Notes: a model not told the origin generated them from the sequence alone. A DNA stretch of 64,000 nt from Ascarosepion bandense (GCA_037127315.1 JBBBDQ010001278.1:1133501-1197500), one strand, 5' to 3'. Shown: positions 18,041 through 31,100, numbered from the stretch's first letter. Program-made: numbers and translations.

Positions 18041-19850
18041 AAAGGAAATATAATTTCAATATAAGTTAAACAAAAAAGAAAGGAAAAAAGAAGAAAAAAG
18101 AAAGAAGGAAAATATAAGCTGGACATTACCGAGTTTACGTTTCCATGTTAGTGAAAAGAAAGAAAGAAAGAAAGAAAAGGAAATATTTCAATATAAGTTA
18201 AACAAAAAAGAAAGAAAAAAGAAAAAGAAGAAAAATGAAAGAAAGAGAGAAAAAGAAAAAAGAAAATATAAGCTGGACATTAGCGAGTGTACGTTTCCAT
18301 GTTAGTGAAAAGAAAAAAGAAAAAAAGAAAGAAAGAAAGAAAGAACCAAAAGAAAAACACAAAAAAGAAAGTAAGAAAATATAAGGTTAAGATTAACACA
18401 TTTACGTTTCCATGTTAGTGAAGAGAAAGAAAGAATAAAAGAAAGAAAGAAAGAAGGAAAGAGAAAAAGAAAGAAAGAAAGAAAGAAAAAGAAAAAACTA
18501 AAAGGAAAACCAAAAAAGAAAGTAAAAAAATATGAGCTAGAACTTATCGCGTTTATGCTTCCATGTTAGTGAAAATAAAAAAGAAGAAAGGGAAATATTT
18601 TAATGTAAGTTAAACCAACGAAAGAAAGAAAGAAAGAAAGAAAGGAAAAGACAATAATATATAAAGCAAAAAACAGAAAGAAATTATTAGCTTGACATTA
18701 CCACGTTTACGTTTCCATGTTAATGAAGAGAAAGAAACAAAGAAAAAAAAAGAGAAAAAGAAAGAAAGAACGAAATAGAATGAACGAAAAGAAAAAACAA
18801 AAAAGAAAATAAGAAAATATAAGCTAGACATTATCACGTTTACGCTTTCATGTTAGTGAAGAGAAAGAAGAAAGAAAGGAAGAAAGAAAAAAAGAAAGAA
18901 AGAAAGAAAGGAAAGAAGGAACGAAGGAACGAAGAAAGAAAGCAAAGAAAAAACAAAAAAGAAAGTAAGAAAATATAAGCTTAACATGACCACATTTCGT
19001 TTCCATGTAGGGTGAAAAGAAAGAAAGAAAGAAAGAATGAAAAAGAATGAACGAAAAGAAAAAACAAAAAAGAAAATAAGAAAATATAAGCTAGATATTA
19101 TCACGTTTACGCTTTCATGTTAGTGAAGAGAAAGAAGAAAGAAAGGAAGAAAGAAAGAAAGAAAGGAAGAAAGGAAAGAAGGAAGAAAGAAAGGAAGGAA
19201 GGAACGAAGAAAGAAACCAAAGAAAAAACAAAAAAGAAAGTAAGAAAATATAAGCTTAACATGACCACATTTCGTTTCCATGTTAGTGAAAAGAAAGAAA
19301 GAAAGAAAAAAAGAAAGAAAGAAAGAACGAAAAAGAATGAACGAAAAGAAAAAAACAAAAAAGAAAATAAGAAAATATAAGCTAGACATTATCACGTTTA
19401 CGCTTTCATGTTAGTTAAGAGAAAGAAGAAAGAAAGGAAGGAAGAAAGAAAGAAAAAAGAAAGAAAGAAAGGAAGGAAGGAAGAAAGGAAGGAACGAAGA
19501 AAGAAAGCAAAGAAAAAACAAAAAACAAAGTAAGAAAATTTAAGCTTAACATTACCACATTTCGTTTCCATGTTAGTGAAAAGAAAGAAAGAAAAAAAGA
19601 AAGAAAGAAAGAATGAAAAAGAATGAACGAAAAGAAAAAACAAAAAAGAAAGTAAGAAAATATAAGCTAGATATTATCGCGTTTATTCTTCCATGTTAAT
19701 GAAGAGAAAGAAAGAAAGAAAGGAAGAAAGAAAGAAAGAAAAAAAGAAAGGAAGAAAGAAAGAAAGGAAGGAAAAAAGGAAGGAAGAAAGGAAGGAAAAA
19801 ACAAGGAATGAAGTTAAACAAAAGAAAGAAACAATCAAGGAAGACAACAA
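17936..19850. repeat. Polypurine minisatellite, about 1.9 kb
   Basis: The plus strand is dominated by GAAA/GGAA/GAAAA runs with very few pyrimidines, interrupted at roughly 110-165-bp spacing by a conserved pyrimidine-containing word, (T)TTCCATGTTAGTGAA. This word occurs at about 18143, 18296, 18408, 18570, 18713, 18847, 18999, 19110, 19274, 19404, 19566 and 19690 (12 times), usually preceded by ATATAAGCTxxACATTA and CGTTTACG. Lys/Arg/Glu-rich (plus) and Phe/Leu/Ser-rich (minus) frames here are repeat artefacts. Confidence 0.9.
18840..19690. repeat. Higher-order repeat in the polypurine block
   Basis: Unit types alternate. GCTTTCATGTTAG followed by AAGAGAAAGAAGAAAG occurs at 18847, 19110 and 19404; TTTCGTTTCCATGT, usually preceded by AACATGACCACA or AACATTACCACA, occurs at 18999, 19274 and 19566. 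This makes about three copies of a two-unit block of 263-294 bp. Confidence 0.7.
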
Positions 19851-19879
19851 AATAAACACTTATAATTAGAATCAAGAAA

Positions 19880-20125
19880 ATCCAAGGAACATAACAAGGA
19901 AAGACGGTTTAGAATATGTGATACTCACGGGGTAAATTGAAAGAAAGGTGGGCAGAGGAAAGTAACGTATAACCTACCTAAGGATTTGTGTAAATGACTG
20001 GCAGAACAGGGATGAATAATGATGAATAATAATTGCCAAGAGCTACAAAGGATAGAAAGCTGTGGAGAGCAAGGATCACCCAAGTTTTGAAAAAAAATCA
20101 CGAAACAAAAAAGAATTAGAAACTA
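19880..20125 (+). pseudogene. RTE-clade LINE tail (copy 7) at the satellite border
   Basis: Across frames it reads GLEYVILTG, stop, IERKVGRGK, stop, RITYLRI..., then PRATKDRKLWRARITQVLKK, following the order of the RTE C-terminus (LENLILTGxIEGRRDRGRQR, ITYLQGL, ILRATRDRETWRAMI, VLKG). It is strongly decayed. It ends about 20 bp before the first 48-bp satellite unit. Confidence 0.7.
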
Positions 20126-21229
20126 GAAGAAGGATAAAAAGAAAGGCTTGTTTTGTGCGAATGCTGAAGCCTCGAGGCTTAAATGACACCTAGTCCTGTT
20201 TTGTGCAAATGCTGCAGCCACGACGCTTAAATGAGGCCTACTCCTGTTTTGTGCGAATGCTGCAACCTCGACGCTTAAATGAGGCCTAGTCCTGTTTTGT
20301 GCAAATGCTGCAGTCTCGACGCTTAAATGAGGCCTAGTCCTGTTTTGTGCAAATGCTGCAGTCTCGACGCTTAAATGAGGCCTAGTCCTGTTTTGTGCGA
20401 ATGTGGCAGTCTCGACGATTAACTGAGGCCTAGTCCTATTTTGTGCGAATGCTGAAGCCTCGACGCTTAAATGAGGCCTAGTCCTGTTTTGTGCGAATGC
20501 TGCAGCCTCGACGCTTAAATGAGGCCTAGTCCTGTTTTGTGCGAATGCTGCAGCCTCGACGCTTAAATGAGGCCTAGTCCTGTTTTGTGCAAATGCTGCA
20601 GCCTCGATGCTTAAATGAGGCCTAGTCCTGTTTTGTGCGAATGCTGCAGCCTCGACGCTTAAATGAGGCCTAGTCCTGTTTTGTGCGAATGCTGCAGCCA
20701 CGACGCTTAAATGAGGCCTAGTCCTGTTTTGTGCGAATGCTGCAGCCTCGACGCTTAAATGAGGCCTAGTCCTGTTTTGTGCAAATGCTGCAGTCTCGAT
20801 GCTTAAATGAGGCCTAATTCTGTTTTGTGCGAATGCTGCAGCCTCGATGCTTAAATGAGGCCTAGTCCTGTTTTGTGCGAATGCTGCAGCCTCGACGCTT
20901 AAATGAGGCCTAGTCCTGTTTTGTGCGAATGCTGCAGCCTCGACGCTTAAATGAGGCCTAGTCCTGTTTTGTGCAAATGCTGCAGTCTCGACGCTTAAAT
21001 GAGGCCTAGTCCTGTTTTGTGCAAATGCTGCAGCATCGACGCTTAAATGAGGCCTAGTCCTCTTTTGTGCAAATGCTGCAGCATCGACGCTTAAATGAAG
21101 CCTAGTCCTGTTTTGTGCGAATGCTGCAGCCTCGACGCTTAAATGAGGCCTAGTCCTGTTTTGTGCGAATGCTGCAGCCTCGACGCTTAAGTGAGGCCTA
21201 GTCCTGTTTTGTGCGAATGCTGCAGCCAC
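20123..21229 (-). other. Satellite open frame, 368 codons, probably not a gene
   Basis: Left-most open stretch: about 22 copies of the AAAFAQNRTRPHLSVE unit. It runs out of the array into the RTE remnant, ending NKPFFLSFF then stop. It opens at GTG, created by a CTCGAC to CACGAC change, so no real initiation codon exists. Confidence 0.55.
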
Positions 21230-21869
21230 GACGCTTAAATGAGGCCTAGTCCTGTTTTGTGCAAATGCTGCAGCCTCGACACTTAAATATGGCCTAGTCC
21301 TGTTTTGTGCGAATGCTGCAGCCTCGACGCTTAAATGAGGCCTAGTCCTGTTTTGTGCAAATGCTGCAGCCTCGATGCTTAAATGAGGCCTAGTCCTGTT
21401 TTGTGCGAATGCTGCAGCCTCGACGCTTAAATGAGGCCTAGTCCTGTTTTGTGCAAATGCAGCAGCCTCGATGCTTAAATGAGGCCTAGTCCTGTTTTGT
21501 GCGAATGCTGCAGCCTCGACGCTTAAATGAGGCCTAGTCTTGTTTTGTGCGAATGCTGCAGCCTCGATGCGTAAATGAGGCCTAGTCCTGTTTTGTGCGA
21601 ATGCTGCAGCCTCGGCGCTTAAATGAGGCCTAGTCCTGTTTTGTGCAAATGCTGCAGCCTCAACGCTTAAATGAGGCCTAGTCCTGTTTTGTGCAAATGC
21701 TGCAGCCTCGACGCTTAAATGAGGCCTAGTCCTGTTTTGTGGAAATGCTGCAGCCTCGACGCTTAAATGAGGCCTAGTCCTGTTTCGTGCAAATGCTGCA
21801 GCATCGACGCTTAAATGAAGCCTAGTCGTGTTTTGTGCGAATGCTGCAGCCTCGACGCTTAAATGAGGC

Positions 21870-23636
21870 CTAGTCCTGTTTGTGCGAATGCTGCAGCCTT
21901 ACGCTTAAATGAGGCCTAGTCCTGTTTTGTGCGAATGCTGCAGCCTCGGCGCTTAAATGAGGCCTAGTCCTGTTTTGTGCGAATGCTGCAGTCTCGACGC
22001 TTAAATGAGGCCTAGTCCTGTTTTGTGCGAATGCTGCAGTCTCGACGCTTAAATGAGGCCTACTACTGTTTTGAGCAAATGCTGCAGCCTCGATACTTAA
22101 ATGAGGCCTAGTCCTGTTTTGTGCAAATGCTGCAGCCTCGAAGCTTAAATGAGGCCTAGTCCTGTTTTGTGCGAATGCTGAAGCCTCGACGCTTAAATGA
22201 GTCCTAGTCCTGTTTTGTGCGAATGCTGCAGCCTCGGCGCTTAAATGAGGCCTAGTCCTGTTTTGTGCAAATGCTGCAGCCTCGACGCTTAAATGAGGCC
22301 TAGTCCTGTTTTGTGCGAATGCTGCAGTCTCGGCGCTTAAATGAGGCCTAGTCTTGTTTTGTGCAAATGCTGCAGTCTCGACGCTTAAATGAGGCCTAGT
22401 CCTGTTTTGTGCAAATGCTGCAGTCTCGACGCTTAAATGAGGCCTAGTCCTGTTTTGTGCAAATGCTGCAGCCTCGACGCTTAAATGAGGCCTAGTCCTG
22501 TTTTGTGCGAATGCTGCAGTCTCGGCGCTTAAATGAGGCCTAGTCTTGTTTTGTGCAAATGCTGCAGTCTCGACGCTTAAATGAGGCCTAGTCCTGTTTT
22601 GTGCAAATGCTGCAGCCTCGACGCTTAAATGAGGCCTAGTCCTGTTTTGTGCAAATGCTGCAGCCTCGAAGCTTAAATGAGGCCTAGTCCTGTTTTGTGC
22701 GAATGCTGAAGCCTCGACGCTTAAATGAGTCCTAGTCCTGTTTTGTGCGAATGCTGCAGCCTCGGCGCTTAAATGAGGCCTAGTCCTGTTTTGTGCAAAT
22801 GCTGCAGCCTCGACGCTTAAATGAGGCCTAGTCCTGTTTTGTGCGAATGCTGCAGTCTCGGCGCTTAAATGAGGCCTAGTCTTGTTTTGTGCAAATGCTG
22901 CAGTCTCGACGCTTAAATGAGGCCTATTCCTGTTTTGTGCAAATGCTGCAGCCTCGACGCTTAAATGAGGCCTAGTCCTGTTTTGTGCAAATGCTGCAGT
23001 CTCGACGCTTAAATGTGGCCTATTCCTGTTTTGTGCGAATGCTGCAGTCTCGACGCTTAAATGAGGCCTAGTCCTGTTTTGTGCAAATGATGCAGTCTCG
23101 ACGCTTAAATGTGGCCTAGTCCTGTTTTGTGCGAATGCTGCAGTCTCGACGCTTAAATGAGGCCTAGTCCTGTTTTGTGCAAATGCTGCAGCCTCGACGC
23201 TTAAATGAGACCTAGTCCTGTTTTGTGCAAATGCCGCAGCCTCGATGCTTAAATGAGGCCTAGTCCTGTTTTGTGCGAATGCTGCAGTCTCGACGCTTAA
23301 ATGAGGCCTAGTCCTGTTTTGTGCGAATGCTGCAGTCTCGACGCTTAAATGTGGCCTATTCCTGTTTTGTGCGAATGCTGCAGTCTCGACGCTTAAATGA
23401 GGCCTAGTCCTGTTTTGTGCAAATGCTGCAGTCTCGACGCTTAAATGAGGCCTAGTCCTGTTTTGTGCGAATGCTGCAGCCTCGATGCATAAATGAGGCC
23501 TAGTCCTGTTTTGTGCGAATGCTGCAGCCTCGACACTTAAATGAGACCCAGTCCTGTTTTGTGCGAATGCTGCAGCCTCGGCGCTTAAATGAGGCCTAGT
23601 CCTGTTTTGTGCAAATGCTGCAGCCTCAACGCTCAA
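21870..23636 (-). other. Satellite open frame, 588 codons, probably not a gene
   Basis: About 36 units of the 16-residue repeat, opening at TTG (GCTCAAATG variant at about 23632) and ended by a 1-bp deletion (GTTTGTGCG, about 21880). Unit variants such as FEAAAF, AEAAAF and TETAAF alternate with no bias towards silent change that I can see. Confidence 0.55.
22160..23230. repeat. 528-bp duplication inside the satellite
   Basis: The diagnostic sequence CTGAAGCCTCGACGCTTAAA, TGAGTCC, then CTCGGCGC occurs with its GTCC at 22201 and 22729, exactly 528 bp (11 units) apart, with the same ordered variants following (CAGTCTCGGCGC, then TAGTCTTG). A further relative of the block starts near 23908. Confidence 0.75.
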
Positions 23637-24349
23637 ATGAGGCCTAGTCCTGTTTTGTGCAAATACTGCAGCCTCGACGCTTAAATGAGGCCTAGTCCTG
23701 TTTTGTGCAAATGCTGCAGCATCGACGCTTAAATGAGGCCTAGTCCTGTTTTGTGCAAATGCTGCAGCCTCGACGCTTAAATGAAGCCTAGTCCTGTTTT
23801 GTGCGAATGCTGCAGCCTCGACGCTTAAATGAGGCCTAGTCCTGTTTTGTGCGAATGCTGCAGCCTCGACGCTTAAATGAGGCCTAGTCCTGTTTTGTGC
23901 GAATGCTGAAGCCTCGACGCTTAAATGAGTCCTAGTCCTGTTTTGTGCGAATGCTGCAGCCTCGGCGCTTAAATGAGGCCTAGTCCTGTTTTGTGCAAAT
24001 GCTGCAGCCTCGACGCTTAAATGAGGCCTAGTCCTGTGTTGTGCGAATGCTGCAGTCTCGGCGCTTAAATGAGGCCTAGTCTTGTTTTGTGCAAATGCTG
24101 CAGTCTCGACGCTTAAATGAGGCCTAGTCCTGTTTTGTGCAAATGCTGCAGCCTCGACGCTTAAATGAGGCCTAGTCCTGTTTTGTGCAAATGCTGCAGT
24201 CTCGACGCTTAAATGTGGCCTATTCCTGTTTTGTGCGAATGCTGCAGTCTCAACGCTTAAATGAGGCCTAGTCCTGTTTTGTGCAAATGCTGCAGTCTCG
24301 ACGCTTAAATGTGGCCTAGTCCTGATTTGTGCGAATGCTGCAGTCTCGA

Positions 24350-27300
24350 CGATTAAATGAGGCCTAGTCCTGTTTTGTGCAAATGCTGCAGCCTCGACGC
24401 TTAAATGAGGCCTAGTCCTGTTTTGTGCAAATGCCGCAGCCTCGATGCTTAAATGAGGCCTAGTCCTGTTTTGTGCGAATGCTGCAGTCTCGATGCATAA
24501 ATGAGGCCTAGTCCTGTTTTGTGCGAATGCTGCAGTCTCGACGCTTAAATGTGGCCTATTCCTGTTTTGTGCGAATGCTGCAGTCTCGACGCTTAAATGA
24601 GGCCTAGTCCTGTTTTGTGCAAATGCTGCAGTCTCGACGCTTAAATGAGGCCTAGTCCTGTTTTGTGCGAATGCTGCAGCCTCGACGCTTAAATGAGGCC
24701 TAGTCCTGTTTTCTGCGAATGCTGCAGCCTCGACGTTTAAATGAGGCCTAGTCCTGTTTTGTGCGAATGCTGCAGTCTCGACGCTTAGATGAGGCCTAGT
24801 CCTGTTTTGTGCAAATGCTGCAGCCTCGACACTTAAATGAGGCCTACTCCTGTTTTGTGCAAATGCTGCAGCCTCGACGTTTAAATGAGGCCTAGTCCTG
24901 TTTTGTGCAAATGCTGCAGCCTCGACGCTTAAATGAGGCCTAGTCTTGTTTTGTGCAAATGCTGCAGTCTCGACGCTTAAACGAGGCTTAGTTCTGTTTT
25001 GTGCAAATGCTGAAGCCTCGACGCTTAAATGAGGCCTAGTCCTGTTTTGTGCAAATGCTGCAGTCTCGACGCTTAAATAAGGCCTACTCCTGTTTTGTGC
25101 GAATGCTGCAGCATCGACGCTTAAATGAGGCCAATCCTGTTTTGTGCAAATGCTGCAGCCTCGACGCTTAAATGAGTCCTAGTCCTGTTTTGTGCGAATG
25201 CTGCAGCCTCGGCGCTTAAATGAGGCCTAGTCCTGTTTTGTGCGAATGCTGCAGCCTCGACGCTTAAATGAGGCCTAGTCCTGTTTTGTGCGAATGCTGC
25301 AGTCTCGACGCTTAAATGAGGCCTAGTCCTGTTTTGTGCAAATGCTGCAGCCTCGACGCTTAAATGAGGCCTAGTCCTGTTTTGTGCAAATGCTGCAGCC
25401 TCGACGCTTAAATGAGGCCTAGTCGTGTTTTGTGCGAATGCTGCAGCCTCGGCGCTTAAATGAGGCCTAGTCCTGTTTTGTGCAAATGCTGCAGCCTCGA
25501 CGTTTAAATGGGGCCTAGTCCTGTTTTGTGCGAATGCTGCAGCCTCGACGTTTAAATGAGGCCTAGACCTGTTTTGTGCGAATGCTGCAGCCTCGATGCT
25601 TAAATGAGGCCTAGTCCTGTTTTGTGCGAATGCTGCAGCCTAGACGCTTAAATGAGGCCTAGTCTTGTTTTGTGCGAATGCTGCAGCCTCGATGCTTAAA
25701 TGAGGCCTAGTCCTGTTTTGTGCGAATGCTGCAGCCTCGACACTTAAATGAGACCCAGTCCTGTTTGTGCGAATGCTGCAGCCTCGGCGCTTAAATGAGG
25801 CCTAGTCCTGTTTTGTGCAAATGCTGCAGCCTCGACGCTTAAATGAGGCCTAGTCCTGTTTTGTGCAAATGCTGCAGCCTCGACGCTTAAATGAGGCCTA
25901 GTCCTGATTTGTGCGAATGCTGCAGCCTTGACGTTTAAATGAGGCCTACTCCTGTTTTGTGCAAATGCTGCAGCCTCGACACTTAAATGAGGCCTAGTCC
26001 TGTTTTGTGCAAATGCTGCAGCCTCGACACTTAAATGAGGCCTAGTCCTGTTTTGTGCAAATGCTGCAGCCTCGACGCTTAAATGAGGCCTACTCCTGTT
26101 TTGTGCAAATGCTGCAGCCTCGACACTTAAATGAGGCCTAGTCCTGTTTTGTGCAAATGCTGCAGCCTCGACGCTTAAATGAGGCCTAGTCCTGTTTTGT
26201 GCAAATGCTGCAGCCTCGACGCTTAAATGAGGCCTAGTCCTGTTTTGTGCGAATGCTGCAGCCTCGACGCTTAAATGAGGCCTAGTCCTGTTTTGTGCGA
26301 ATGCTGCAGTCTCGACGTTTAAATGAGGCCTAGTCCTGTTTTGTGCGAATGCTGCAGTCTCGACGCTTAAATGAGGCCTAATCCTGTTTTGTGCAAATGC
26401 TGCAGCCTCGACGCTTAAATGAGTCCTAATCCTGTTTTGTGCGAATGCTGCAGCCTCGGCGTTTAAATGAGGCCTAGTCCTGTTTTGTGCAAATGCTGCA
26501 GCCTCGACGCTTAAATGAGGCCTAGTCCTGTTTTGTGCGAATGCTGCAGCCTCGACTTTTAAATGAGGCCTAGTCCTGTTTTGTGCGAATGCTGCAGTCT
26601 CGACGTTTAAATGAGGCCTAGTCCTGTTTTGTGCGAATGCTGCAGTCTCGACGTTTAAATGAGGCCTAGTCCTGTTTTGTGCGAATGCTGCAGTCTCGAT
26701 GCTTAAATGAGTCCTAGTCCTGTTTTGTGCGAATGCTGCAGTCTCGACGTTTAAATGAGGCCTAGTCCTGTTTTGTGCGAATGCTGCAGTCTCGACGATT
26801 AAATGAGGCCTAGTCCTGTTTTGTGCAAATGCTGCAGCCTCGACGCTTAAATGAGGCCTAGTCCTGTTTTGTGCAAATGCCGCAGCCTCGATGCTTAAAT
26901 GAGGCCTAGTCCTGTTTTGTGCGAATGCTGCAGTCTCGACGCTTAAATGAGGCCTAGTCCTGTTTTGTGCGAATGCTGCAGTCTCGACGCTTAAATGTGG
27001 CCTATTCCTGTTTTGTGCGAATGCTGCAGTCTCGACGCTTAAATGAGGCCTAGTCCTGTTTTGTGCAAATGCAGCAGTCTCGACGCTTAAATGAGGCCTA
27101 GTCCTGTTTTGTGCGAATGCTGCAGCCTCGACGCTTAAATGAGGCCTAGTCCTGTTTTCTGCGAATGCTGCAGCCTCGAGGTTTAAATGAGGCCTAGTCC
27201 TGTTTTGTGCGAATGCTGCAGTCTCGACGCTTAAATGAGGCCTAGTCCTGTTTTGTGCAAATGCTGCAGCCTCGACACTTAAATGAGGCCTAGTCCTGTT

Positions 27301-28100
27301 TTGTGCAAATGCTGCAGCCTCGACGTTTAAATGAGGCCTAGTCCTGTTTTGTGCAAATGCTGCAGCCTCGACGCTTAAATGAGGCCTAGTCTTGTTTTGT
27401 GCAAATGCTGCAGTCTCGAAGCTTAAATGAGGCCTAGTTCTGTTTTGTGCAAATGCTGAAGCCTCGACGCTTAAATGAGGCCTAGTCCTGTTTTGTGCAA
27501 ATGCTGCAGTCTCGACGCTTAAATAAGGCCTACTCCTGTTTTGTGCGAATGCTGCAGCATCGACGCTTAAATGAGGCCTAGTCCTGTTTTGTGCAAATGC
27601 TGCAGCCTCGACGCTTAAATGAGTCCTAGTCCTGTTTTGTGCGAATGCTGCAGCCTCGGCGCTTAAATGAGGCCTAGTCCTGTTTTGTGCGAATGCTGCA
27701 GCCTCGACGCTTAAATGAGGCCTAGTCCTGTTTTGTGCGAATGCTGCAGTCTCGACGCTTAAATGAGGCCTAGTCCTGTTTTGTGCAAATGCTGCAGCCT
27801 CGACGCTTAAATGAGGCCTTGTCCTGTTTTGTGCAAATGCTGCAGCCTCGACGCTTAAATGAGGCCTAGTCGTGTTTTGTGCGAATGCTGCAGCCTCGGC
27901 GCTTAAATGAGGCCTAGTCCTGTTTTGTGCAAATGCTGCAGCCTCGACGTTTAAATGAGGCCTAGTCCTGTTTTGTGCGAATGCTGCAGCCTAGACGCTT
28001 AAATGAGGCCTAGTCTTGTTTTGTGCGAATGCTGCAGCCTCGATGCTTAAATGAGGCCTAGTCCTGTTTTGTGCGAATGCTGCAGCCTCGACACTTAAAT
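24350..28100. repeat. About 2,447-bp (51-unit) higher-order repeat
   Basis: Three private variants recur at one offset: GATTAAATGA at 24351 and 26797 (2,446), ATAAGGCCTACTCC with its GGCC at 25081 and 27527 (2,446), and AGTCGTG at 25421 and 27868 (2,447). Order and neighbours are conserved over at least about 1.1 kb. Confidence 0.8.
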
Positions 28101-31100
28101 GAGACCCAGTCCTGTTTTGTGCGAATGCTGCAGCCTCGGCGCTTAAATGAGGCCTAGTCCTGTTTTGTGCAAATGCTGCAGCCTCGACGCTTAAATGAGG
28201 CCTAGTCCTGTTTTGTGCAAATGCTGCAGCCTCGACGCTTAAATGAGGCCTAGTCCTGTTTTGTGCGAATGCTGCAGCCTTGACGTTTAAATGAGGCCTA
28301 CTCCTGGTTTGTGCAAATGCTGCAGCCTCGACACTTAAATGAGGCCTAGTCCTGTTTTGTGCAAATGCTGCAGCCTCGACACTTAAATGAGGCCTAGTCC
28401 TGTTTTGTGCAAATGCTGCAGCCTCGACGCTTAAATGAGGCCTACTCCTGTTTTGTGCAAATGCTGCAGCCTCGACACTTAAATGAGGCCTAGTCCTGTT
28501 TTGTGCAAATGCAGCAGCCTTGACGCTTAAATGATGCCTAGTCTTGTTTTGTGCAAATGCTGCAGCCTCGACGCTTAAATGAGGCCTAGTCCTGTTTTGT
28601 GCGAATGCTGCAGCCTCGGCGCTTAAATGAGGCCTAGTCCTGTTTTGTGCGAATGCTGCAGTCTCGACGCTTAAATGAGTCCTAATCCTGTTTTGTGCGA
28701 ATGCTGCAGCCTCGGCGCTTAAATGAGGCCTAGTCCTGTTTTGTGCAAATGCTGCAGCCTCGACGCTTAAATGAGGCCTAGTCCTGTTTTGTGCGAATGC
28801 TGCAGCCTCGACTTTTAAATGAGGCCTAGTCCTGTTTTGTGCGAATGCTGCAGTCTCGACGTTTAAATGAGGCCTAGTCCTGTTTTGTGCGAATGCTGCA
28901 GTCTCGACGCTTAAATGAGGCCTACTCCTGTTTTGTGCGAATGCTGCAGCCTCGGCGCTTAAATGAGGCCTAGTCCTGTTTTGTGCAAATGCTGCAGCCT
29001 CGACGCTTAAATGAGGCCTAGTCCTGTTTTGTGCGAATGCTGCAGCCTCGACGTTTAAATGAGGCCTAGTCCTGTTTTGTGCGAATGCTGCAGTCTCGAC
29101 GTTTAAATGAGGCCTAGTCCTGTTTTGTGCGAATGCTGCAGTCTCGACGCTTAAATGAGGCCTACTCCGGTTTTGTGCAAATGCAGCAGCCTCGACGCTT
29201 AAATGAGTCCTAGTCCTGTTTTGTGCGAATGCTGCAGTCTCGGCGCTTACATGAGGCCTAGTCCTGTTTTGTGCAAATGCTGCAGCCTCGACGCTTAAAT
29301 GAGGCCTAGTCCTGTTTTGTGCGAATGCTGCAGCCTCGGCGCTTAAATGAGGCCTAGTCTTGTTTTGTGCAAATGCTGCAGCTTCGATGCTTAAATGAGG
29401 CCTAGTCCTATTTTCTGCGAATGCTGCAGTCTCGACGCTTAAATGAGGCCTAGTCCTGTTTTGTGCAAATGCTGCAGCCTCGACGCTTAAATGAGGCCTA
29501 ATCCTGTTTTTGCGAATGCTGCAGCCTCGACGCTTAAATGAGTCCTGGTCTTGTTTTCTGCGAATGCTGCAGCCTCGACGTTTAAATGAGGCCTAGCCCT
29601 GTTTTGTGCGAATGCTGCAGTCTCGACGCTTAAATGAGGCCTACTCCTGTTTTGTGCAAATGCTGCAGCCTCGACGCTTAAATGAGTCCTAGTCCTGTTT
29701 TGTGCGAATGCTGCAGTCTCGACGCTTAAATGAGGCCTAGTCCTGTTTTGTGCGAATGCTGCAGCCTCGACGCTTAAATGTGGCCTATTCCTGTTTTGTG
29801 CGAATGCTGCAGTCTCGACGCTTAAATGAGGCCTAGTCCTGTTTTGTGCAAATGCTGCAGTCTCGACGCTTAAATGAGGCCTATTCCTGTTTTGTGCGAA
29901 TGCTGCAGCCTCTACGCTTAAATGAGGCCTAGTCCTGTTTTGTGCGAATGCTGCAGCCTCGGCGCTTAAATGAGGCCTAATCCTGTTTTGTGAAAATGCT
30001 GCAGCCTCGAGGCTTAAATGAGGCCTAGTCCTGTTTTGTGCGAAAGCTGCAGTCTCGACGCTTAAATGAGGCCTAGTCCTGTTTTGTGCAAATGCTGCAG
30101 CCTCGACGCTTAAATGAGGCCTTGTCCTGTTTTGTGCAAATGCTGCAGCCTCGACGCTTAAATGAGGCCTAGTCGTGTTTTGTGCGAATGCTGCAGCCTC
30201 GGCGCTTAAATGAGGCCTAGTCCTGTTTTGTGCAAATGCTGCAGCCTCGACGTTTAAATGAGGCCTAGTCCTGTTTTGTGCGAATGCTGCAGCCTAGACG
30301 CTTAAATGAGGCCTAGTCTTGTTTTGTGCGAATGCTGCAGCCTCGATGCTTAAATGAGGCCTAGTCCTGTTTTGTGCGAATGCTGCAGCCTCGACACTTA
30401 AATGAGACCCAGTCCTGTTTTGTGCGAATGCTGCAGCCTCGGCGCTTAAATGAGGCCTAGTCCTGTTTTGTGCAAATGCTGCAGCCTCGACGCTTAAATG
30501 AGGCCTAGTCCTGTTTTGTGCAAATGCTGCAGCCTCGACGCTTAAATGAGGCCTAGTCCTGTTTTGTGCGAATGCTGCAGCCTTGACGTTTAAATGAGGC
30601 CTACTCCTGGTTTGTGCAAATGCTGCAGCCTCGACACTTAAATGAGGCCTAGTCCTGTTTTGTGCAAATGCTGCAGCCTCGACACTTAAATGAGGCCTAG
30701 TCCTGTTTTGTGCAAATGCTGCAGCCTCGACGCTTAAATGAGGCCTACTCCTGTTTTGTGCAAATGCTGCAGCCTCGACACTTAAATGAGGCCTAGTCCT
30801 GTTTTGTGCAAATGCAGCAGCCTTGACGCTTAAATGATGCCTAGTCTTGTTTTGTGCAAATGCTGCAGCCTCGACGCTTAAATGAGGCCTAGTCCTGTTT
30901 TGTGCGAATGCTGCAGCCTCGGCGCTTAAATGAGGCCTAGTCCTGTTTTGTGCGAATGCTGCAGTCTCGACGCTTAAATGAGTCCTAATCCTGTTTTGTG
31001 CGAATGCTGCAGCCTCGGCGCTTAAATGAGGCCTAGTCCTGTTTTGTGCAAATGCTGCAGCCTCGACGCTTAAATGAGGCCTAGTCCTGTTTTGTGCGAA

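Noticed and set aside
19117..19643. Lys/Glu/Arg-rich (plus) and Phe/Leu/Ser-rich (minus) ORFs
   Set aside because: They are translations of the GAAA/GGAA polypurine tract. No start context or domain is seen, and the frames follow the repeat.
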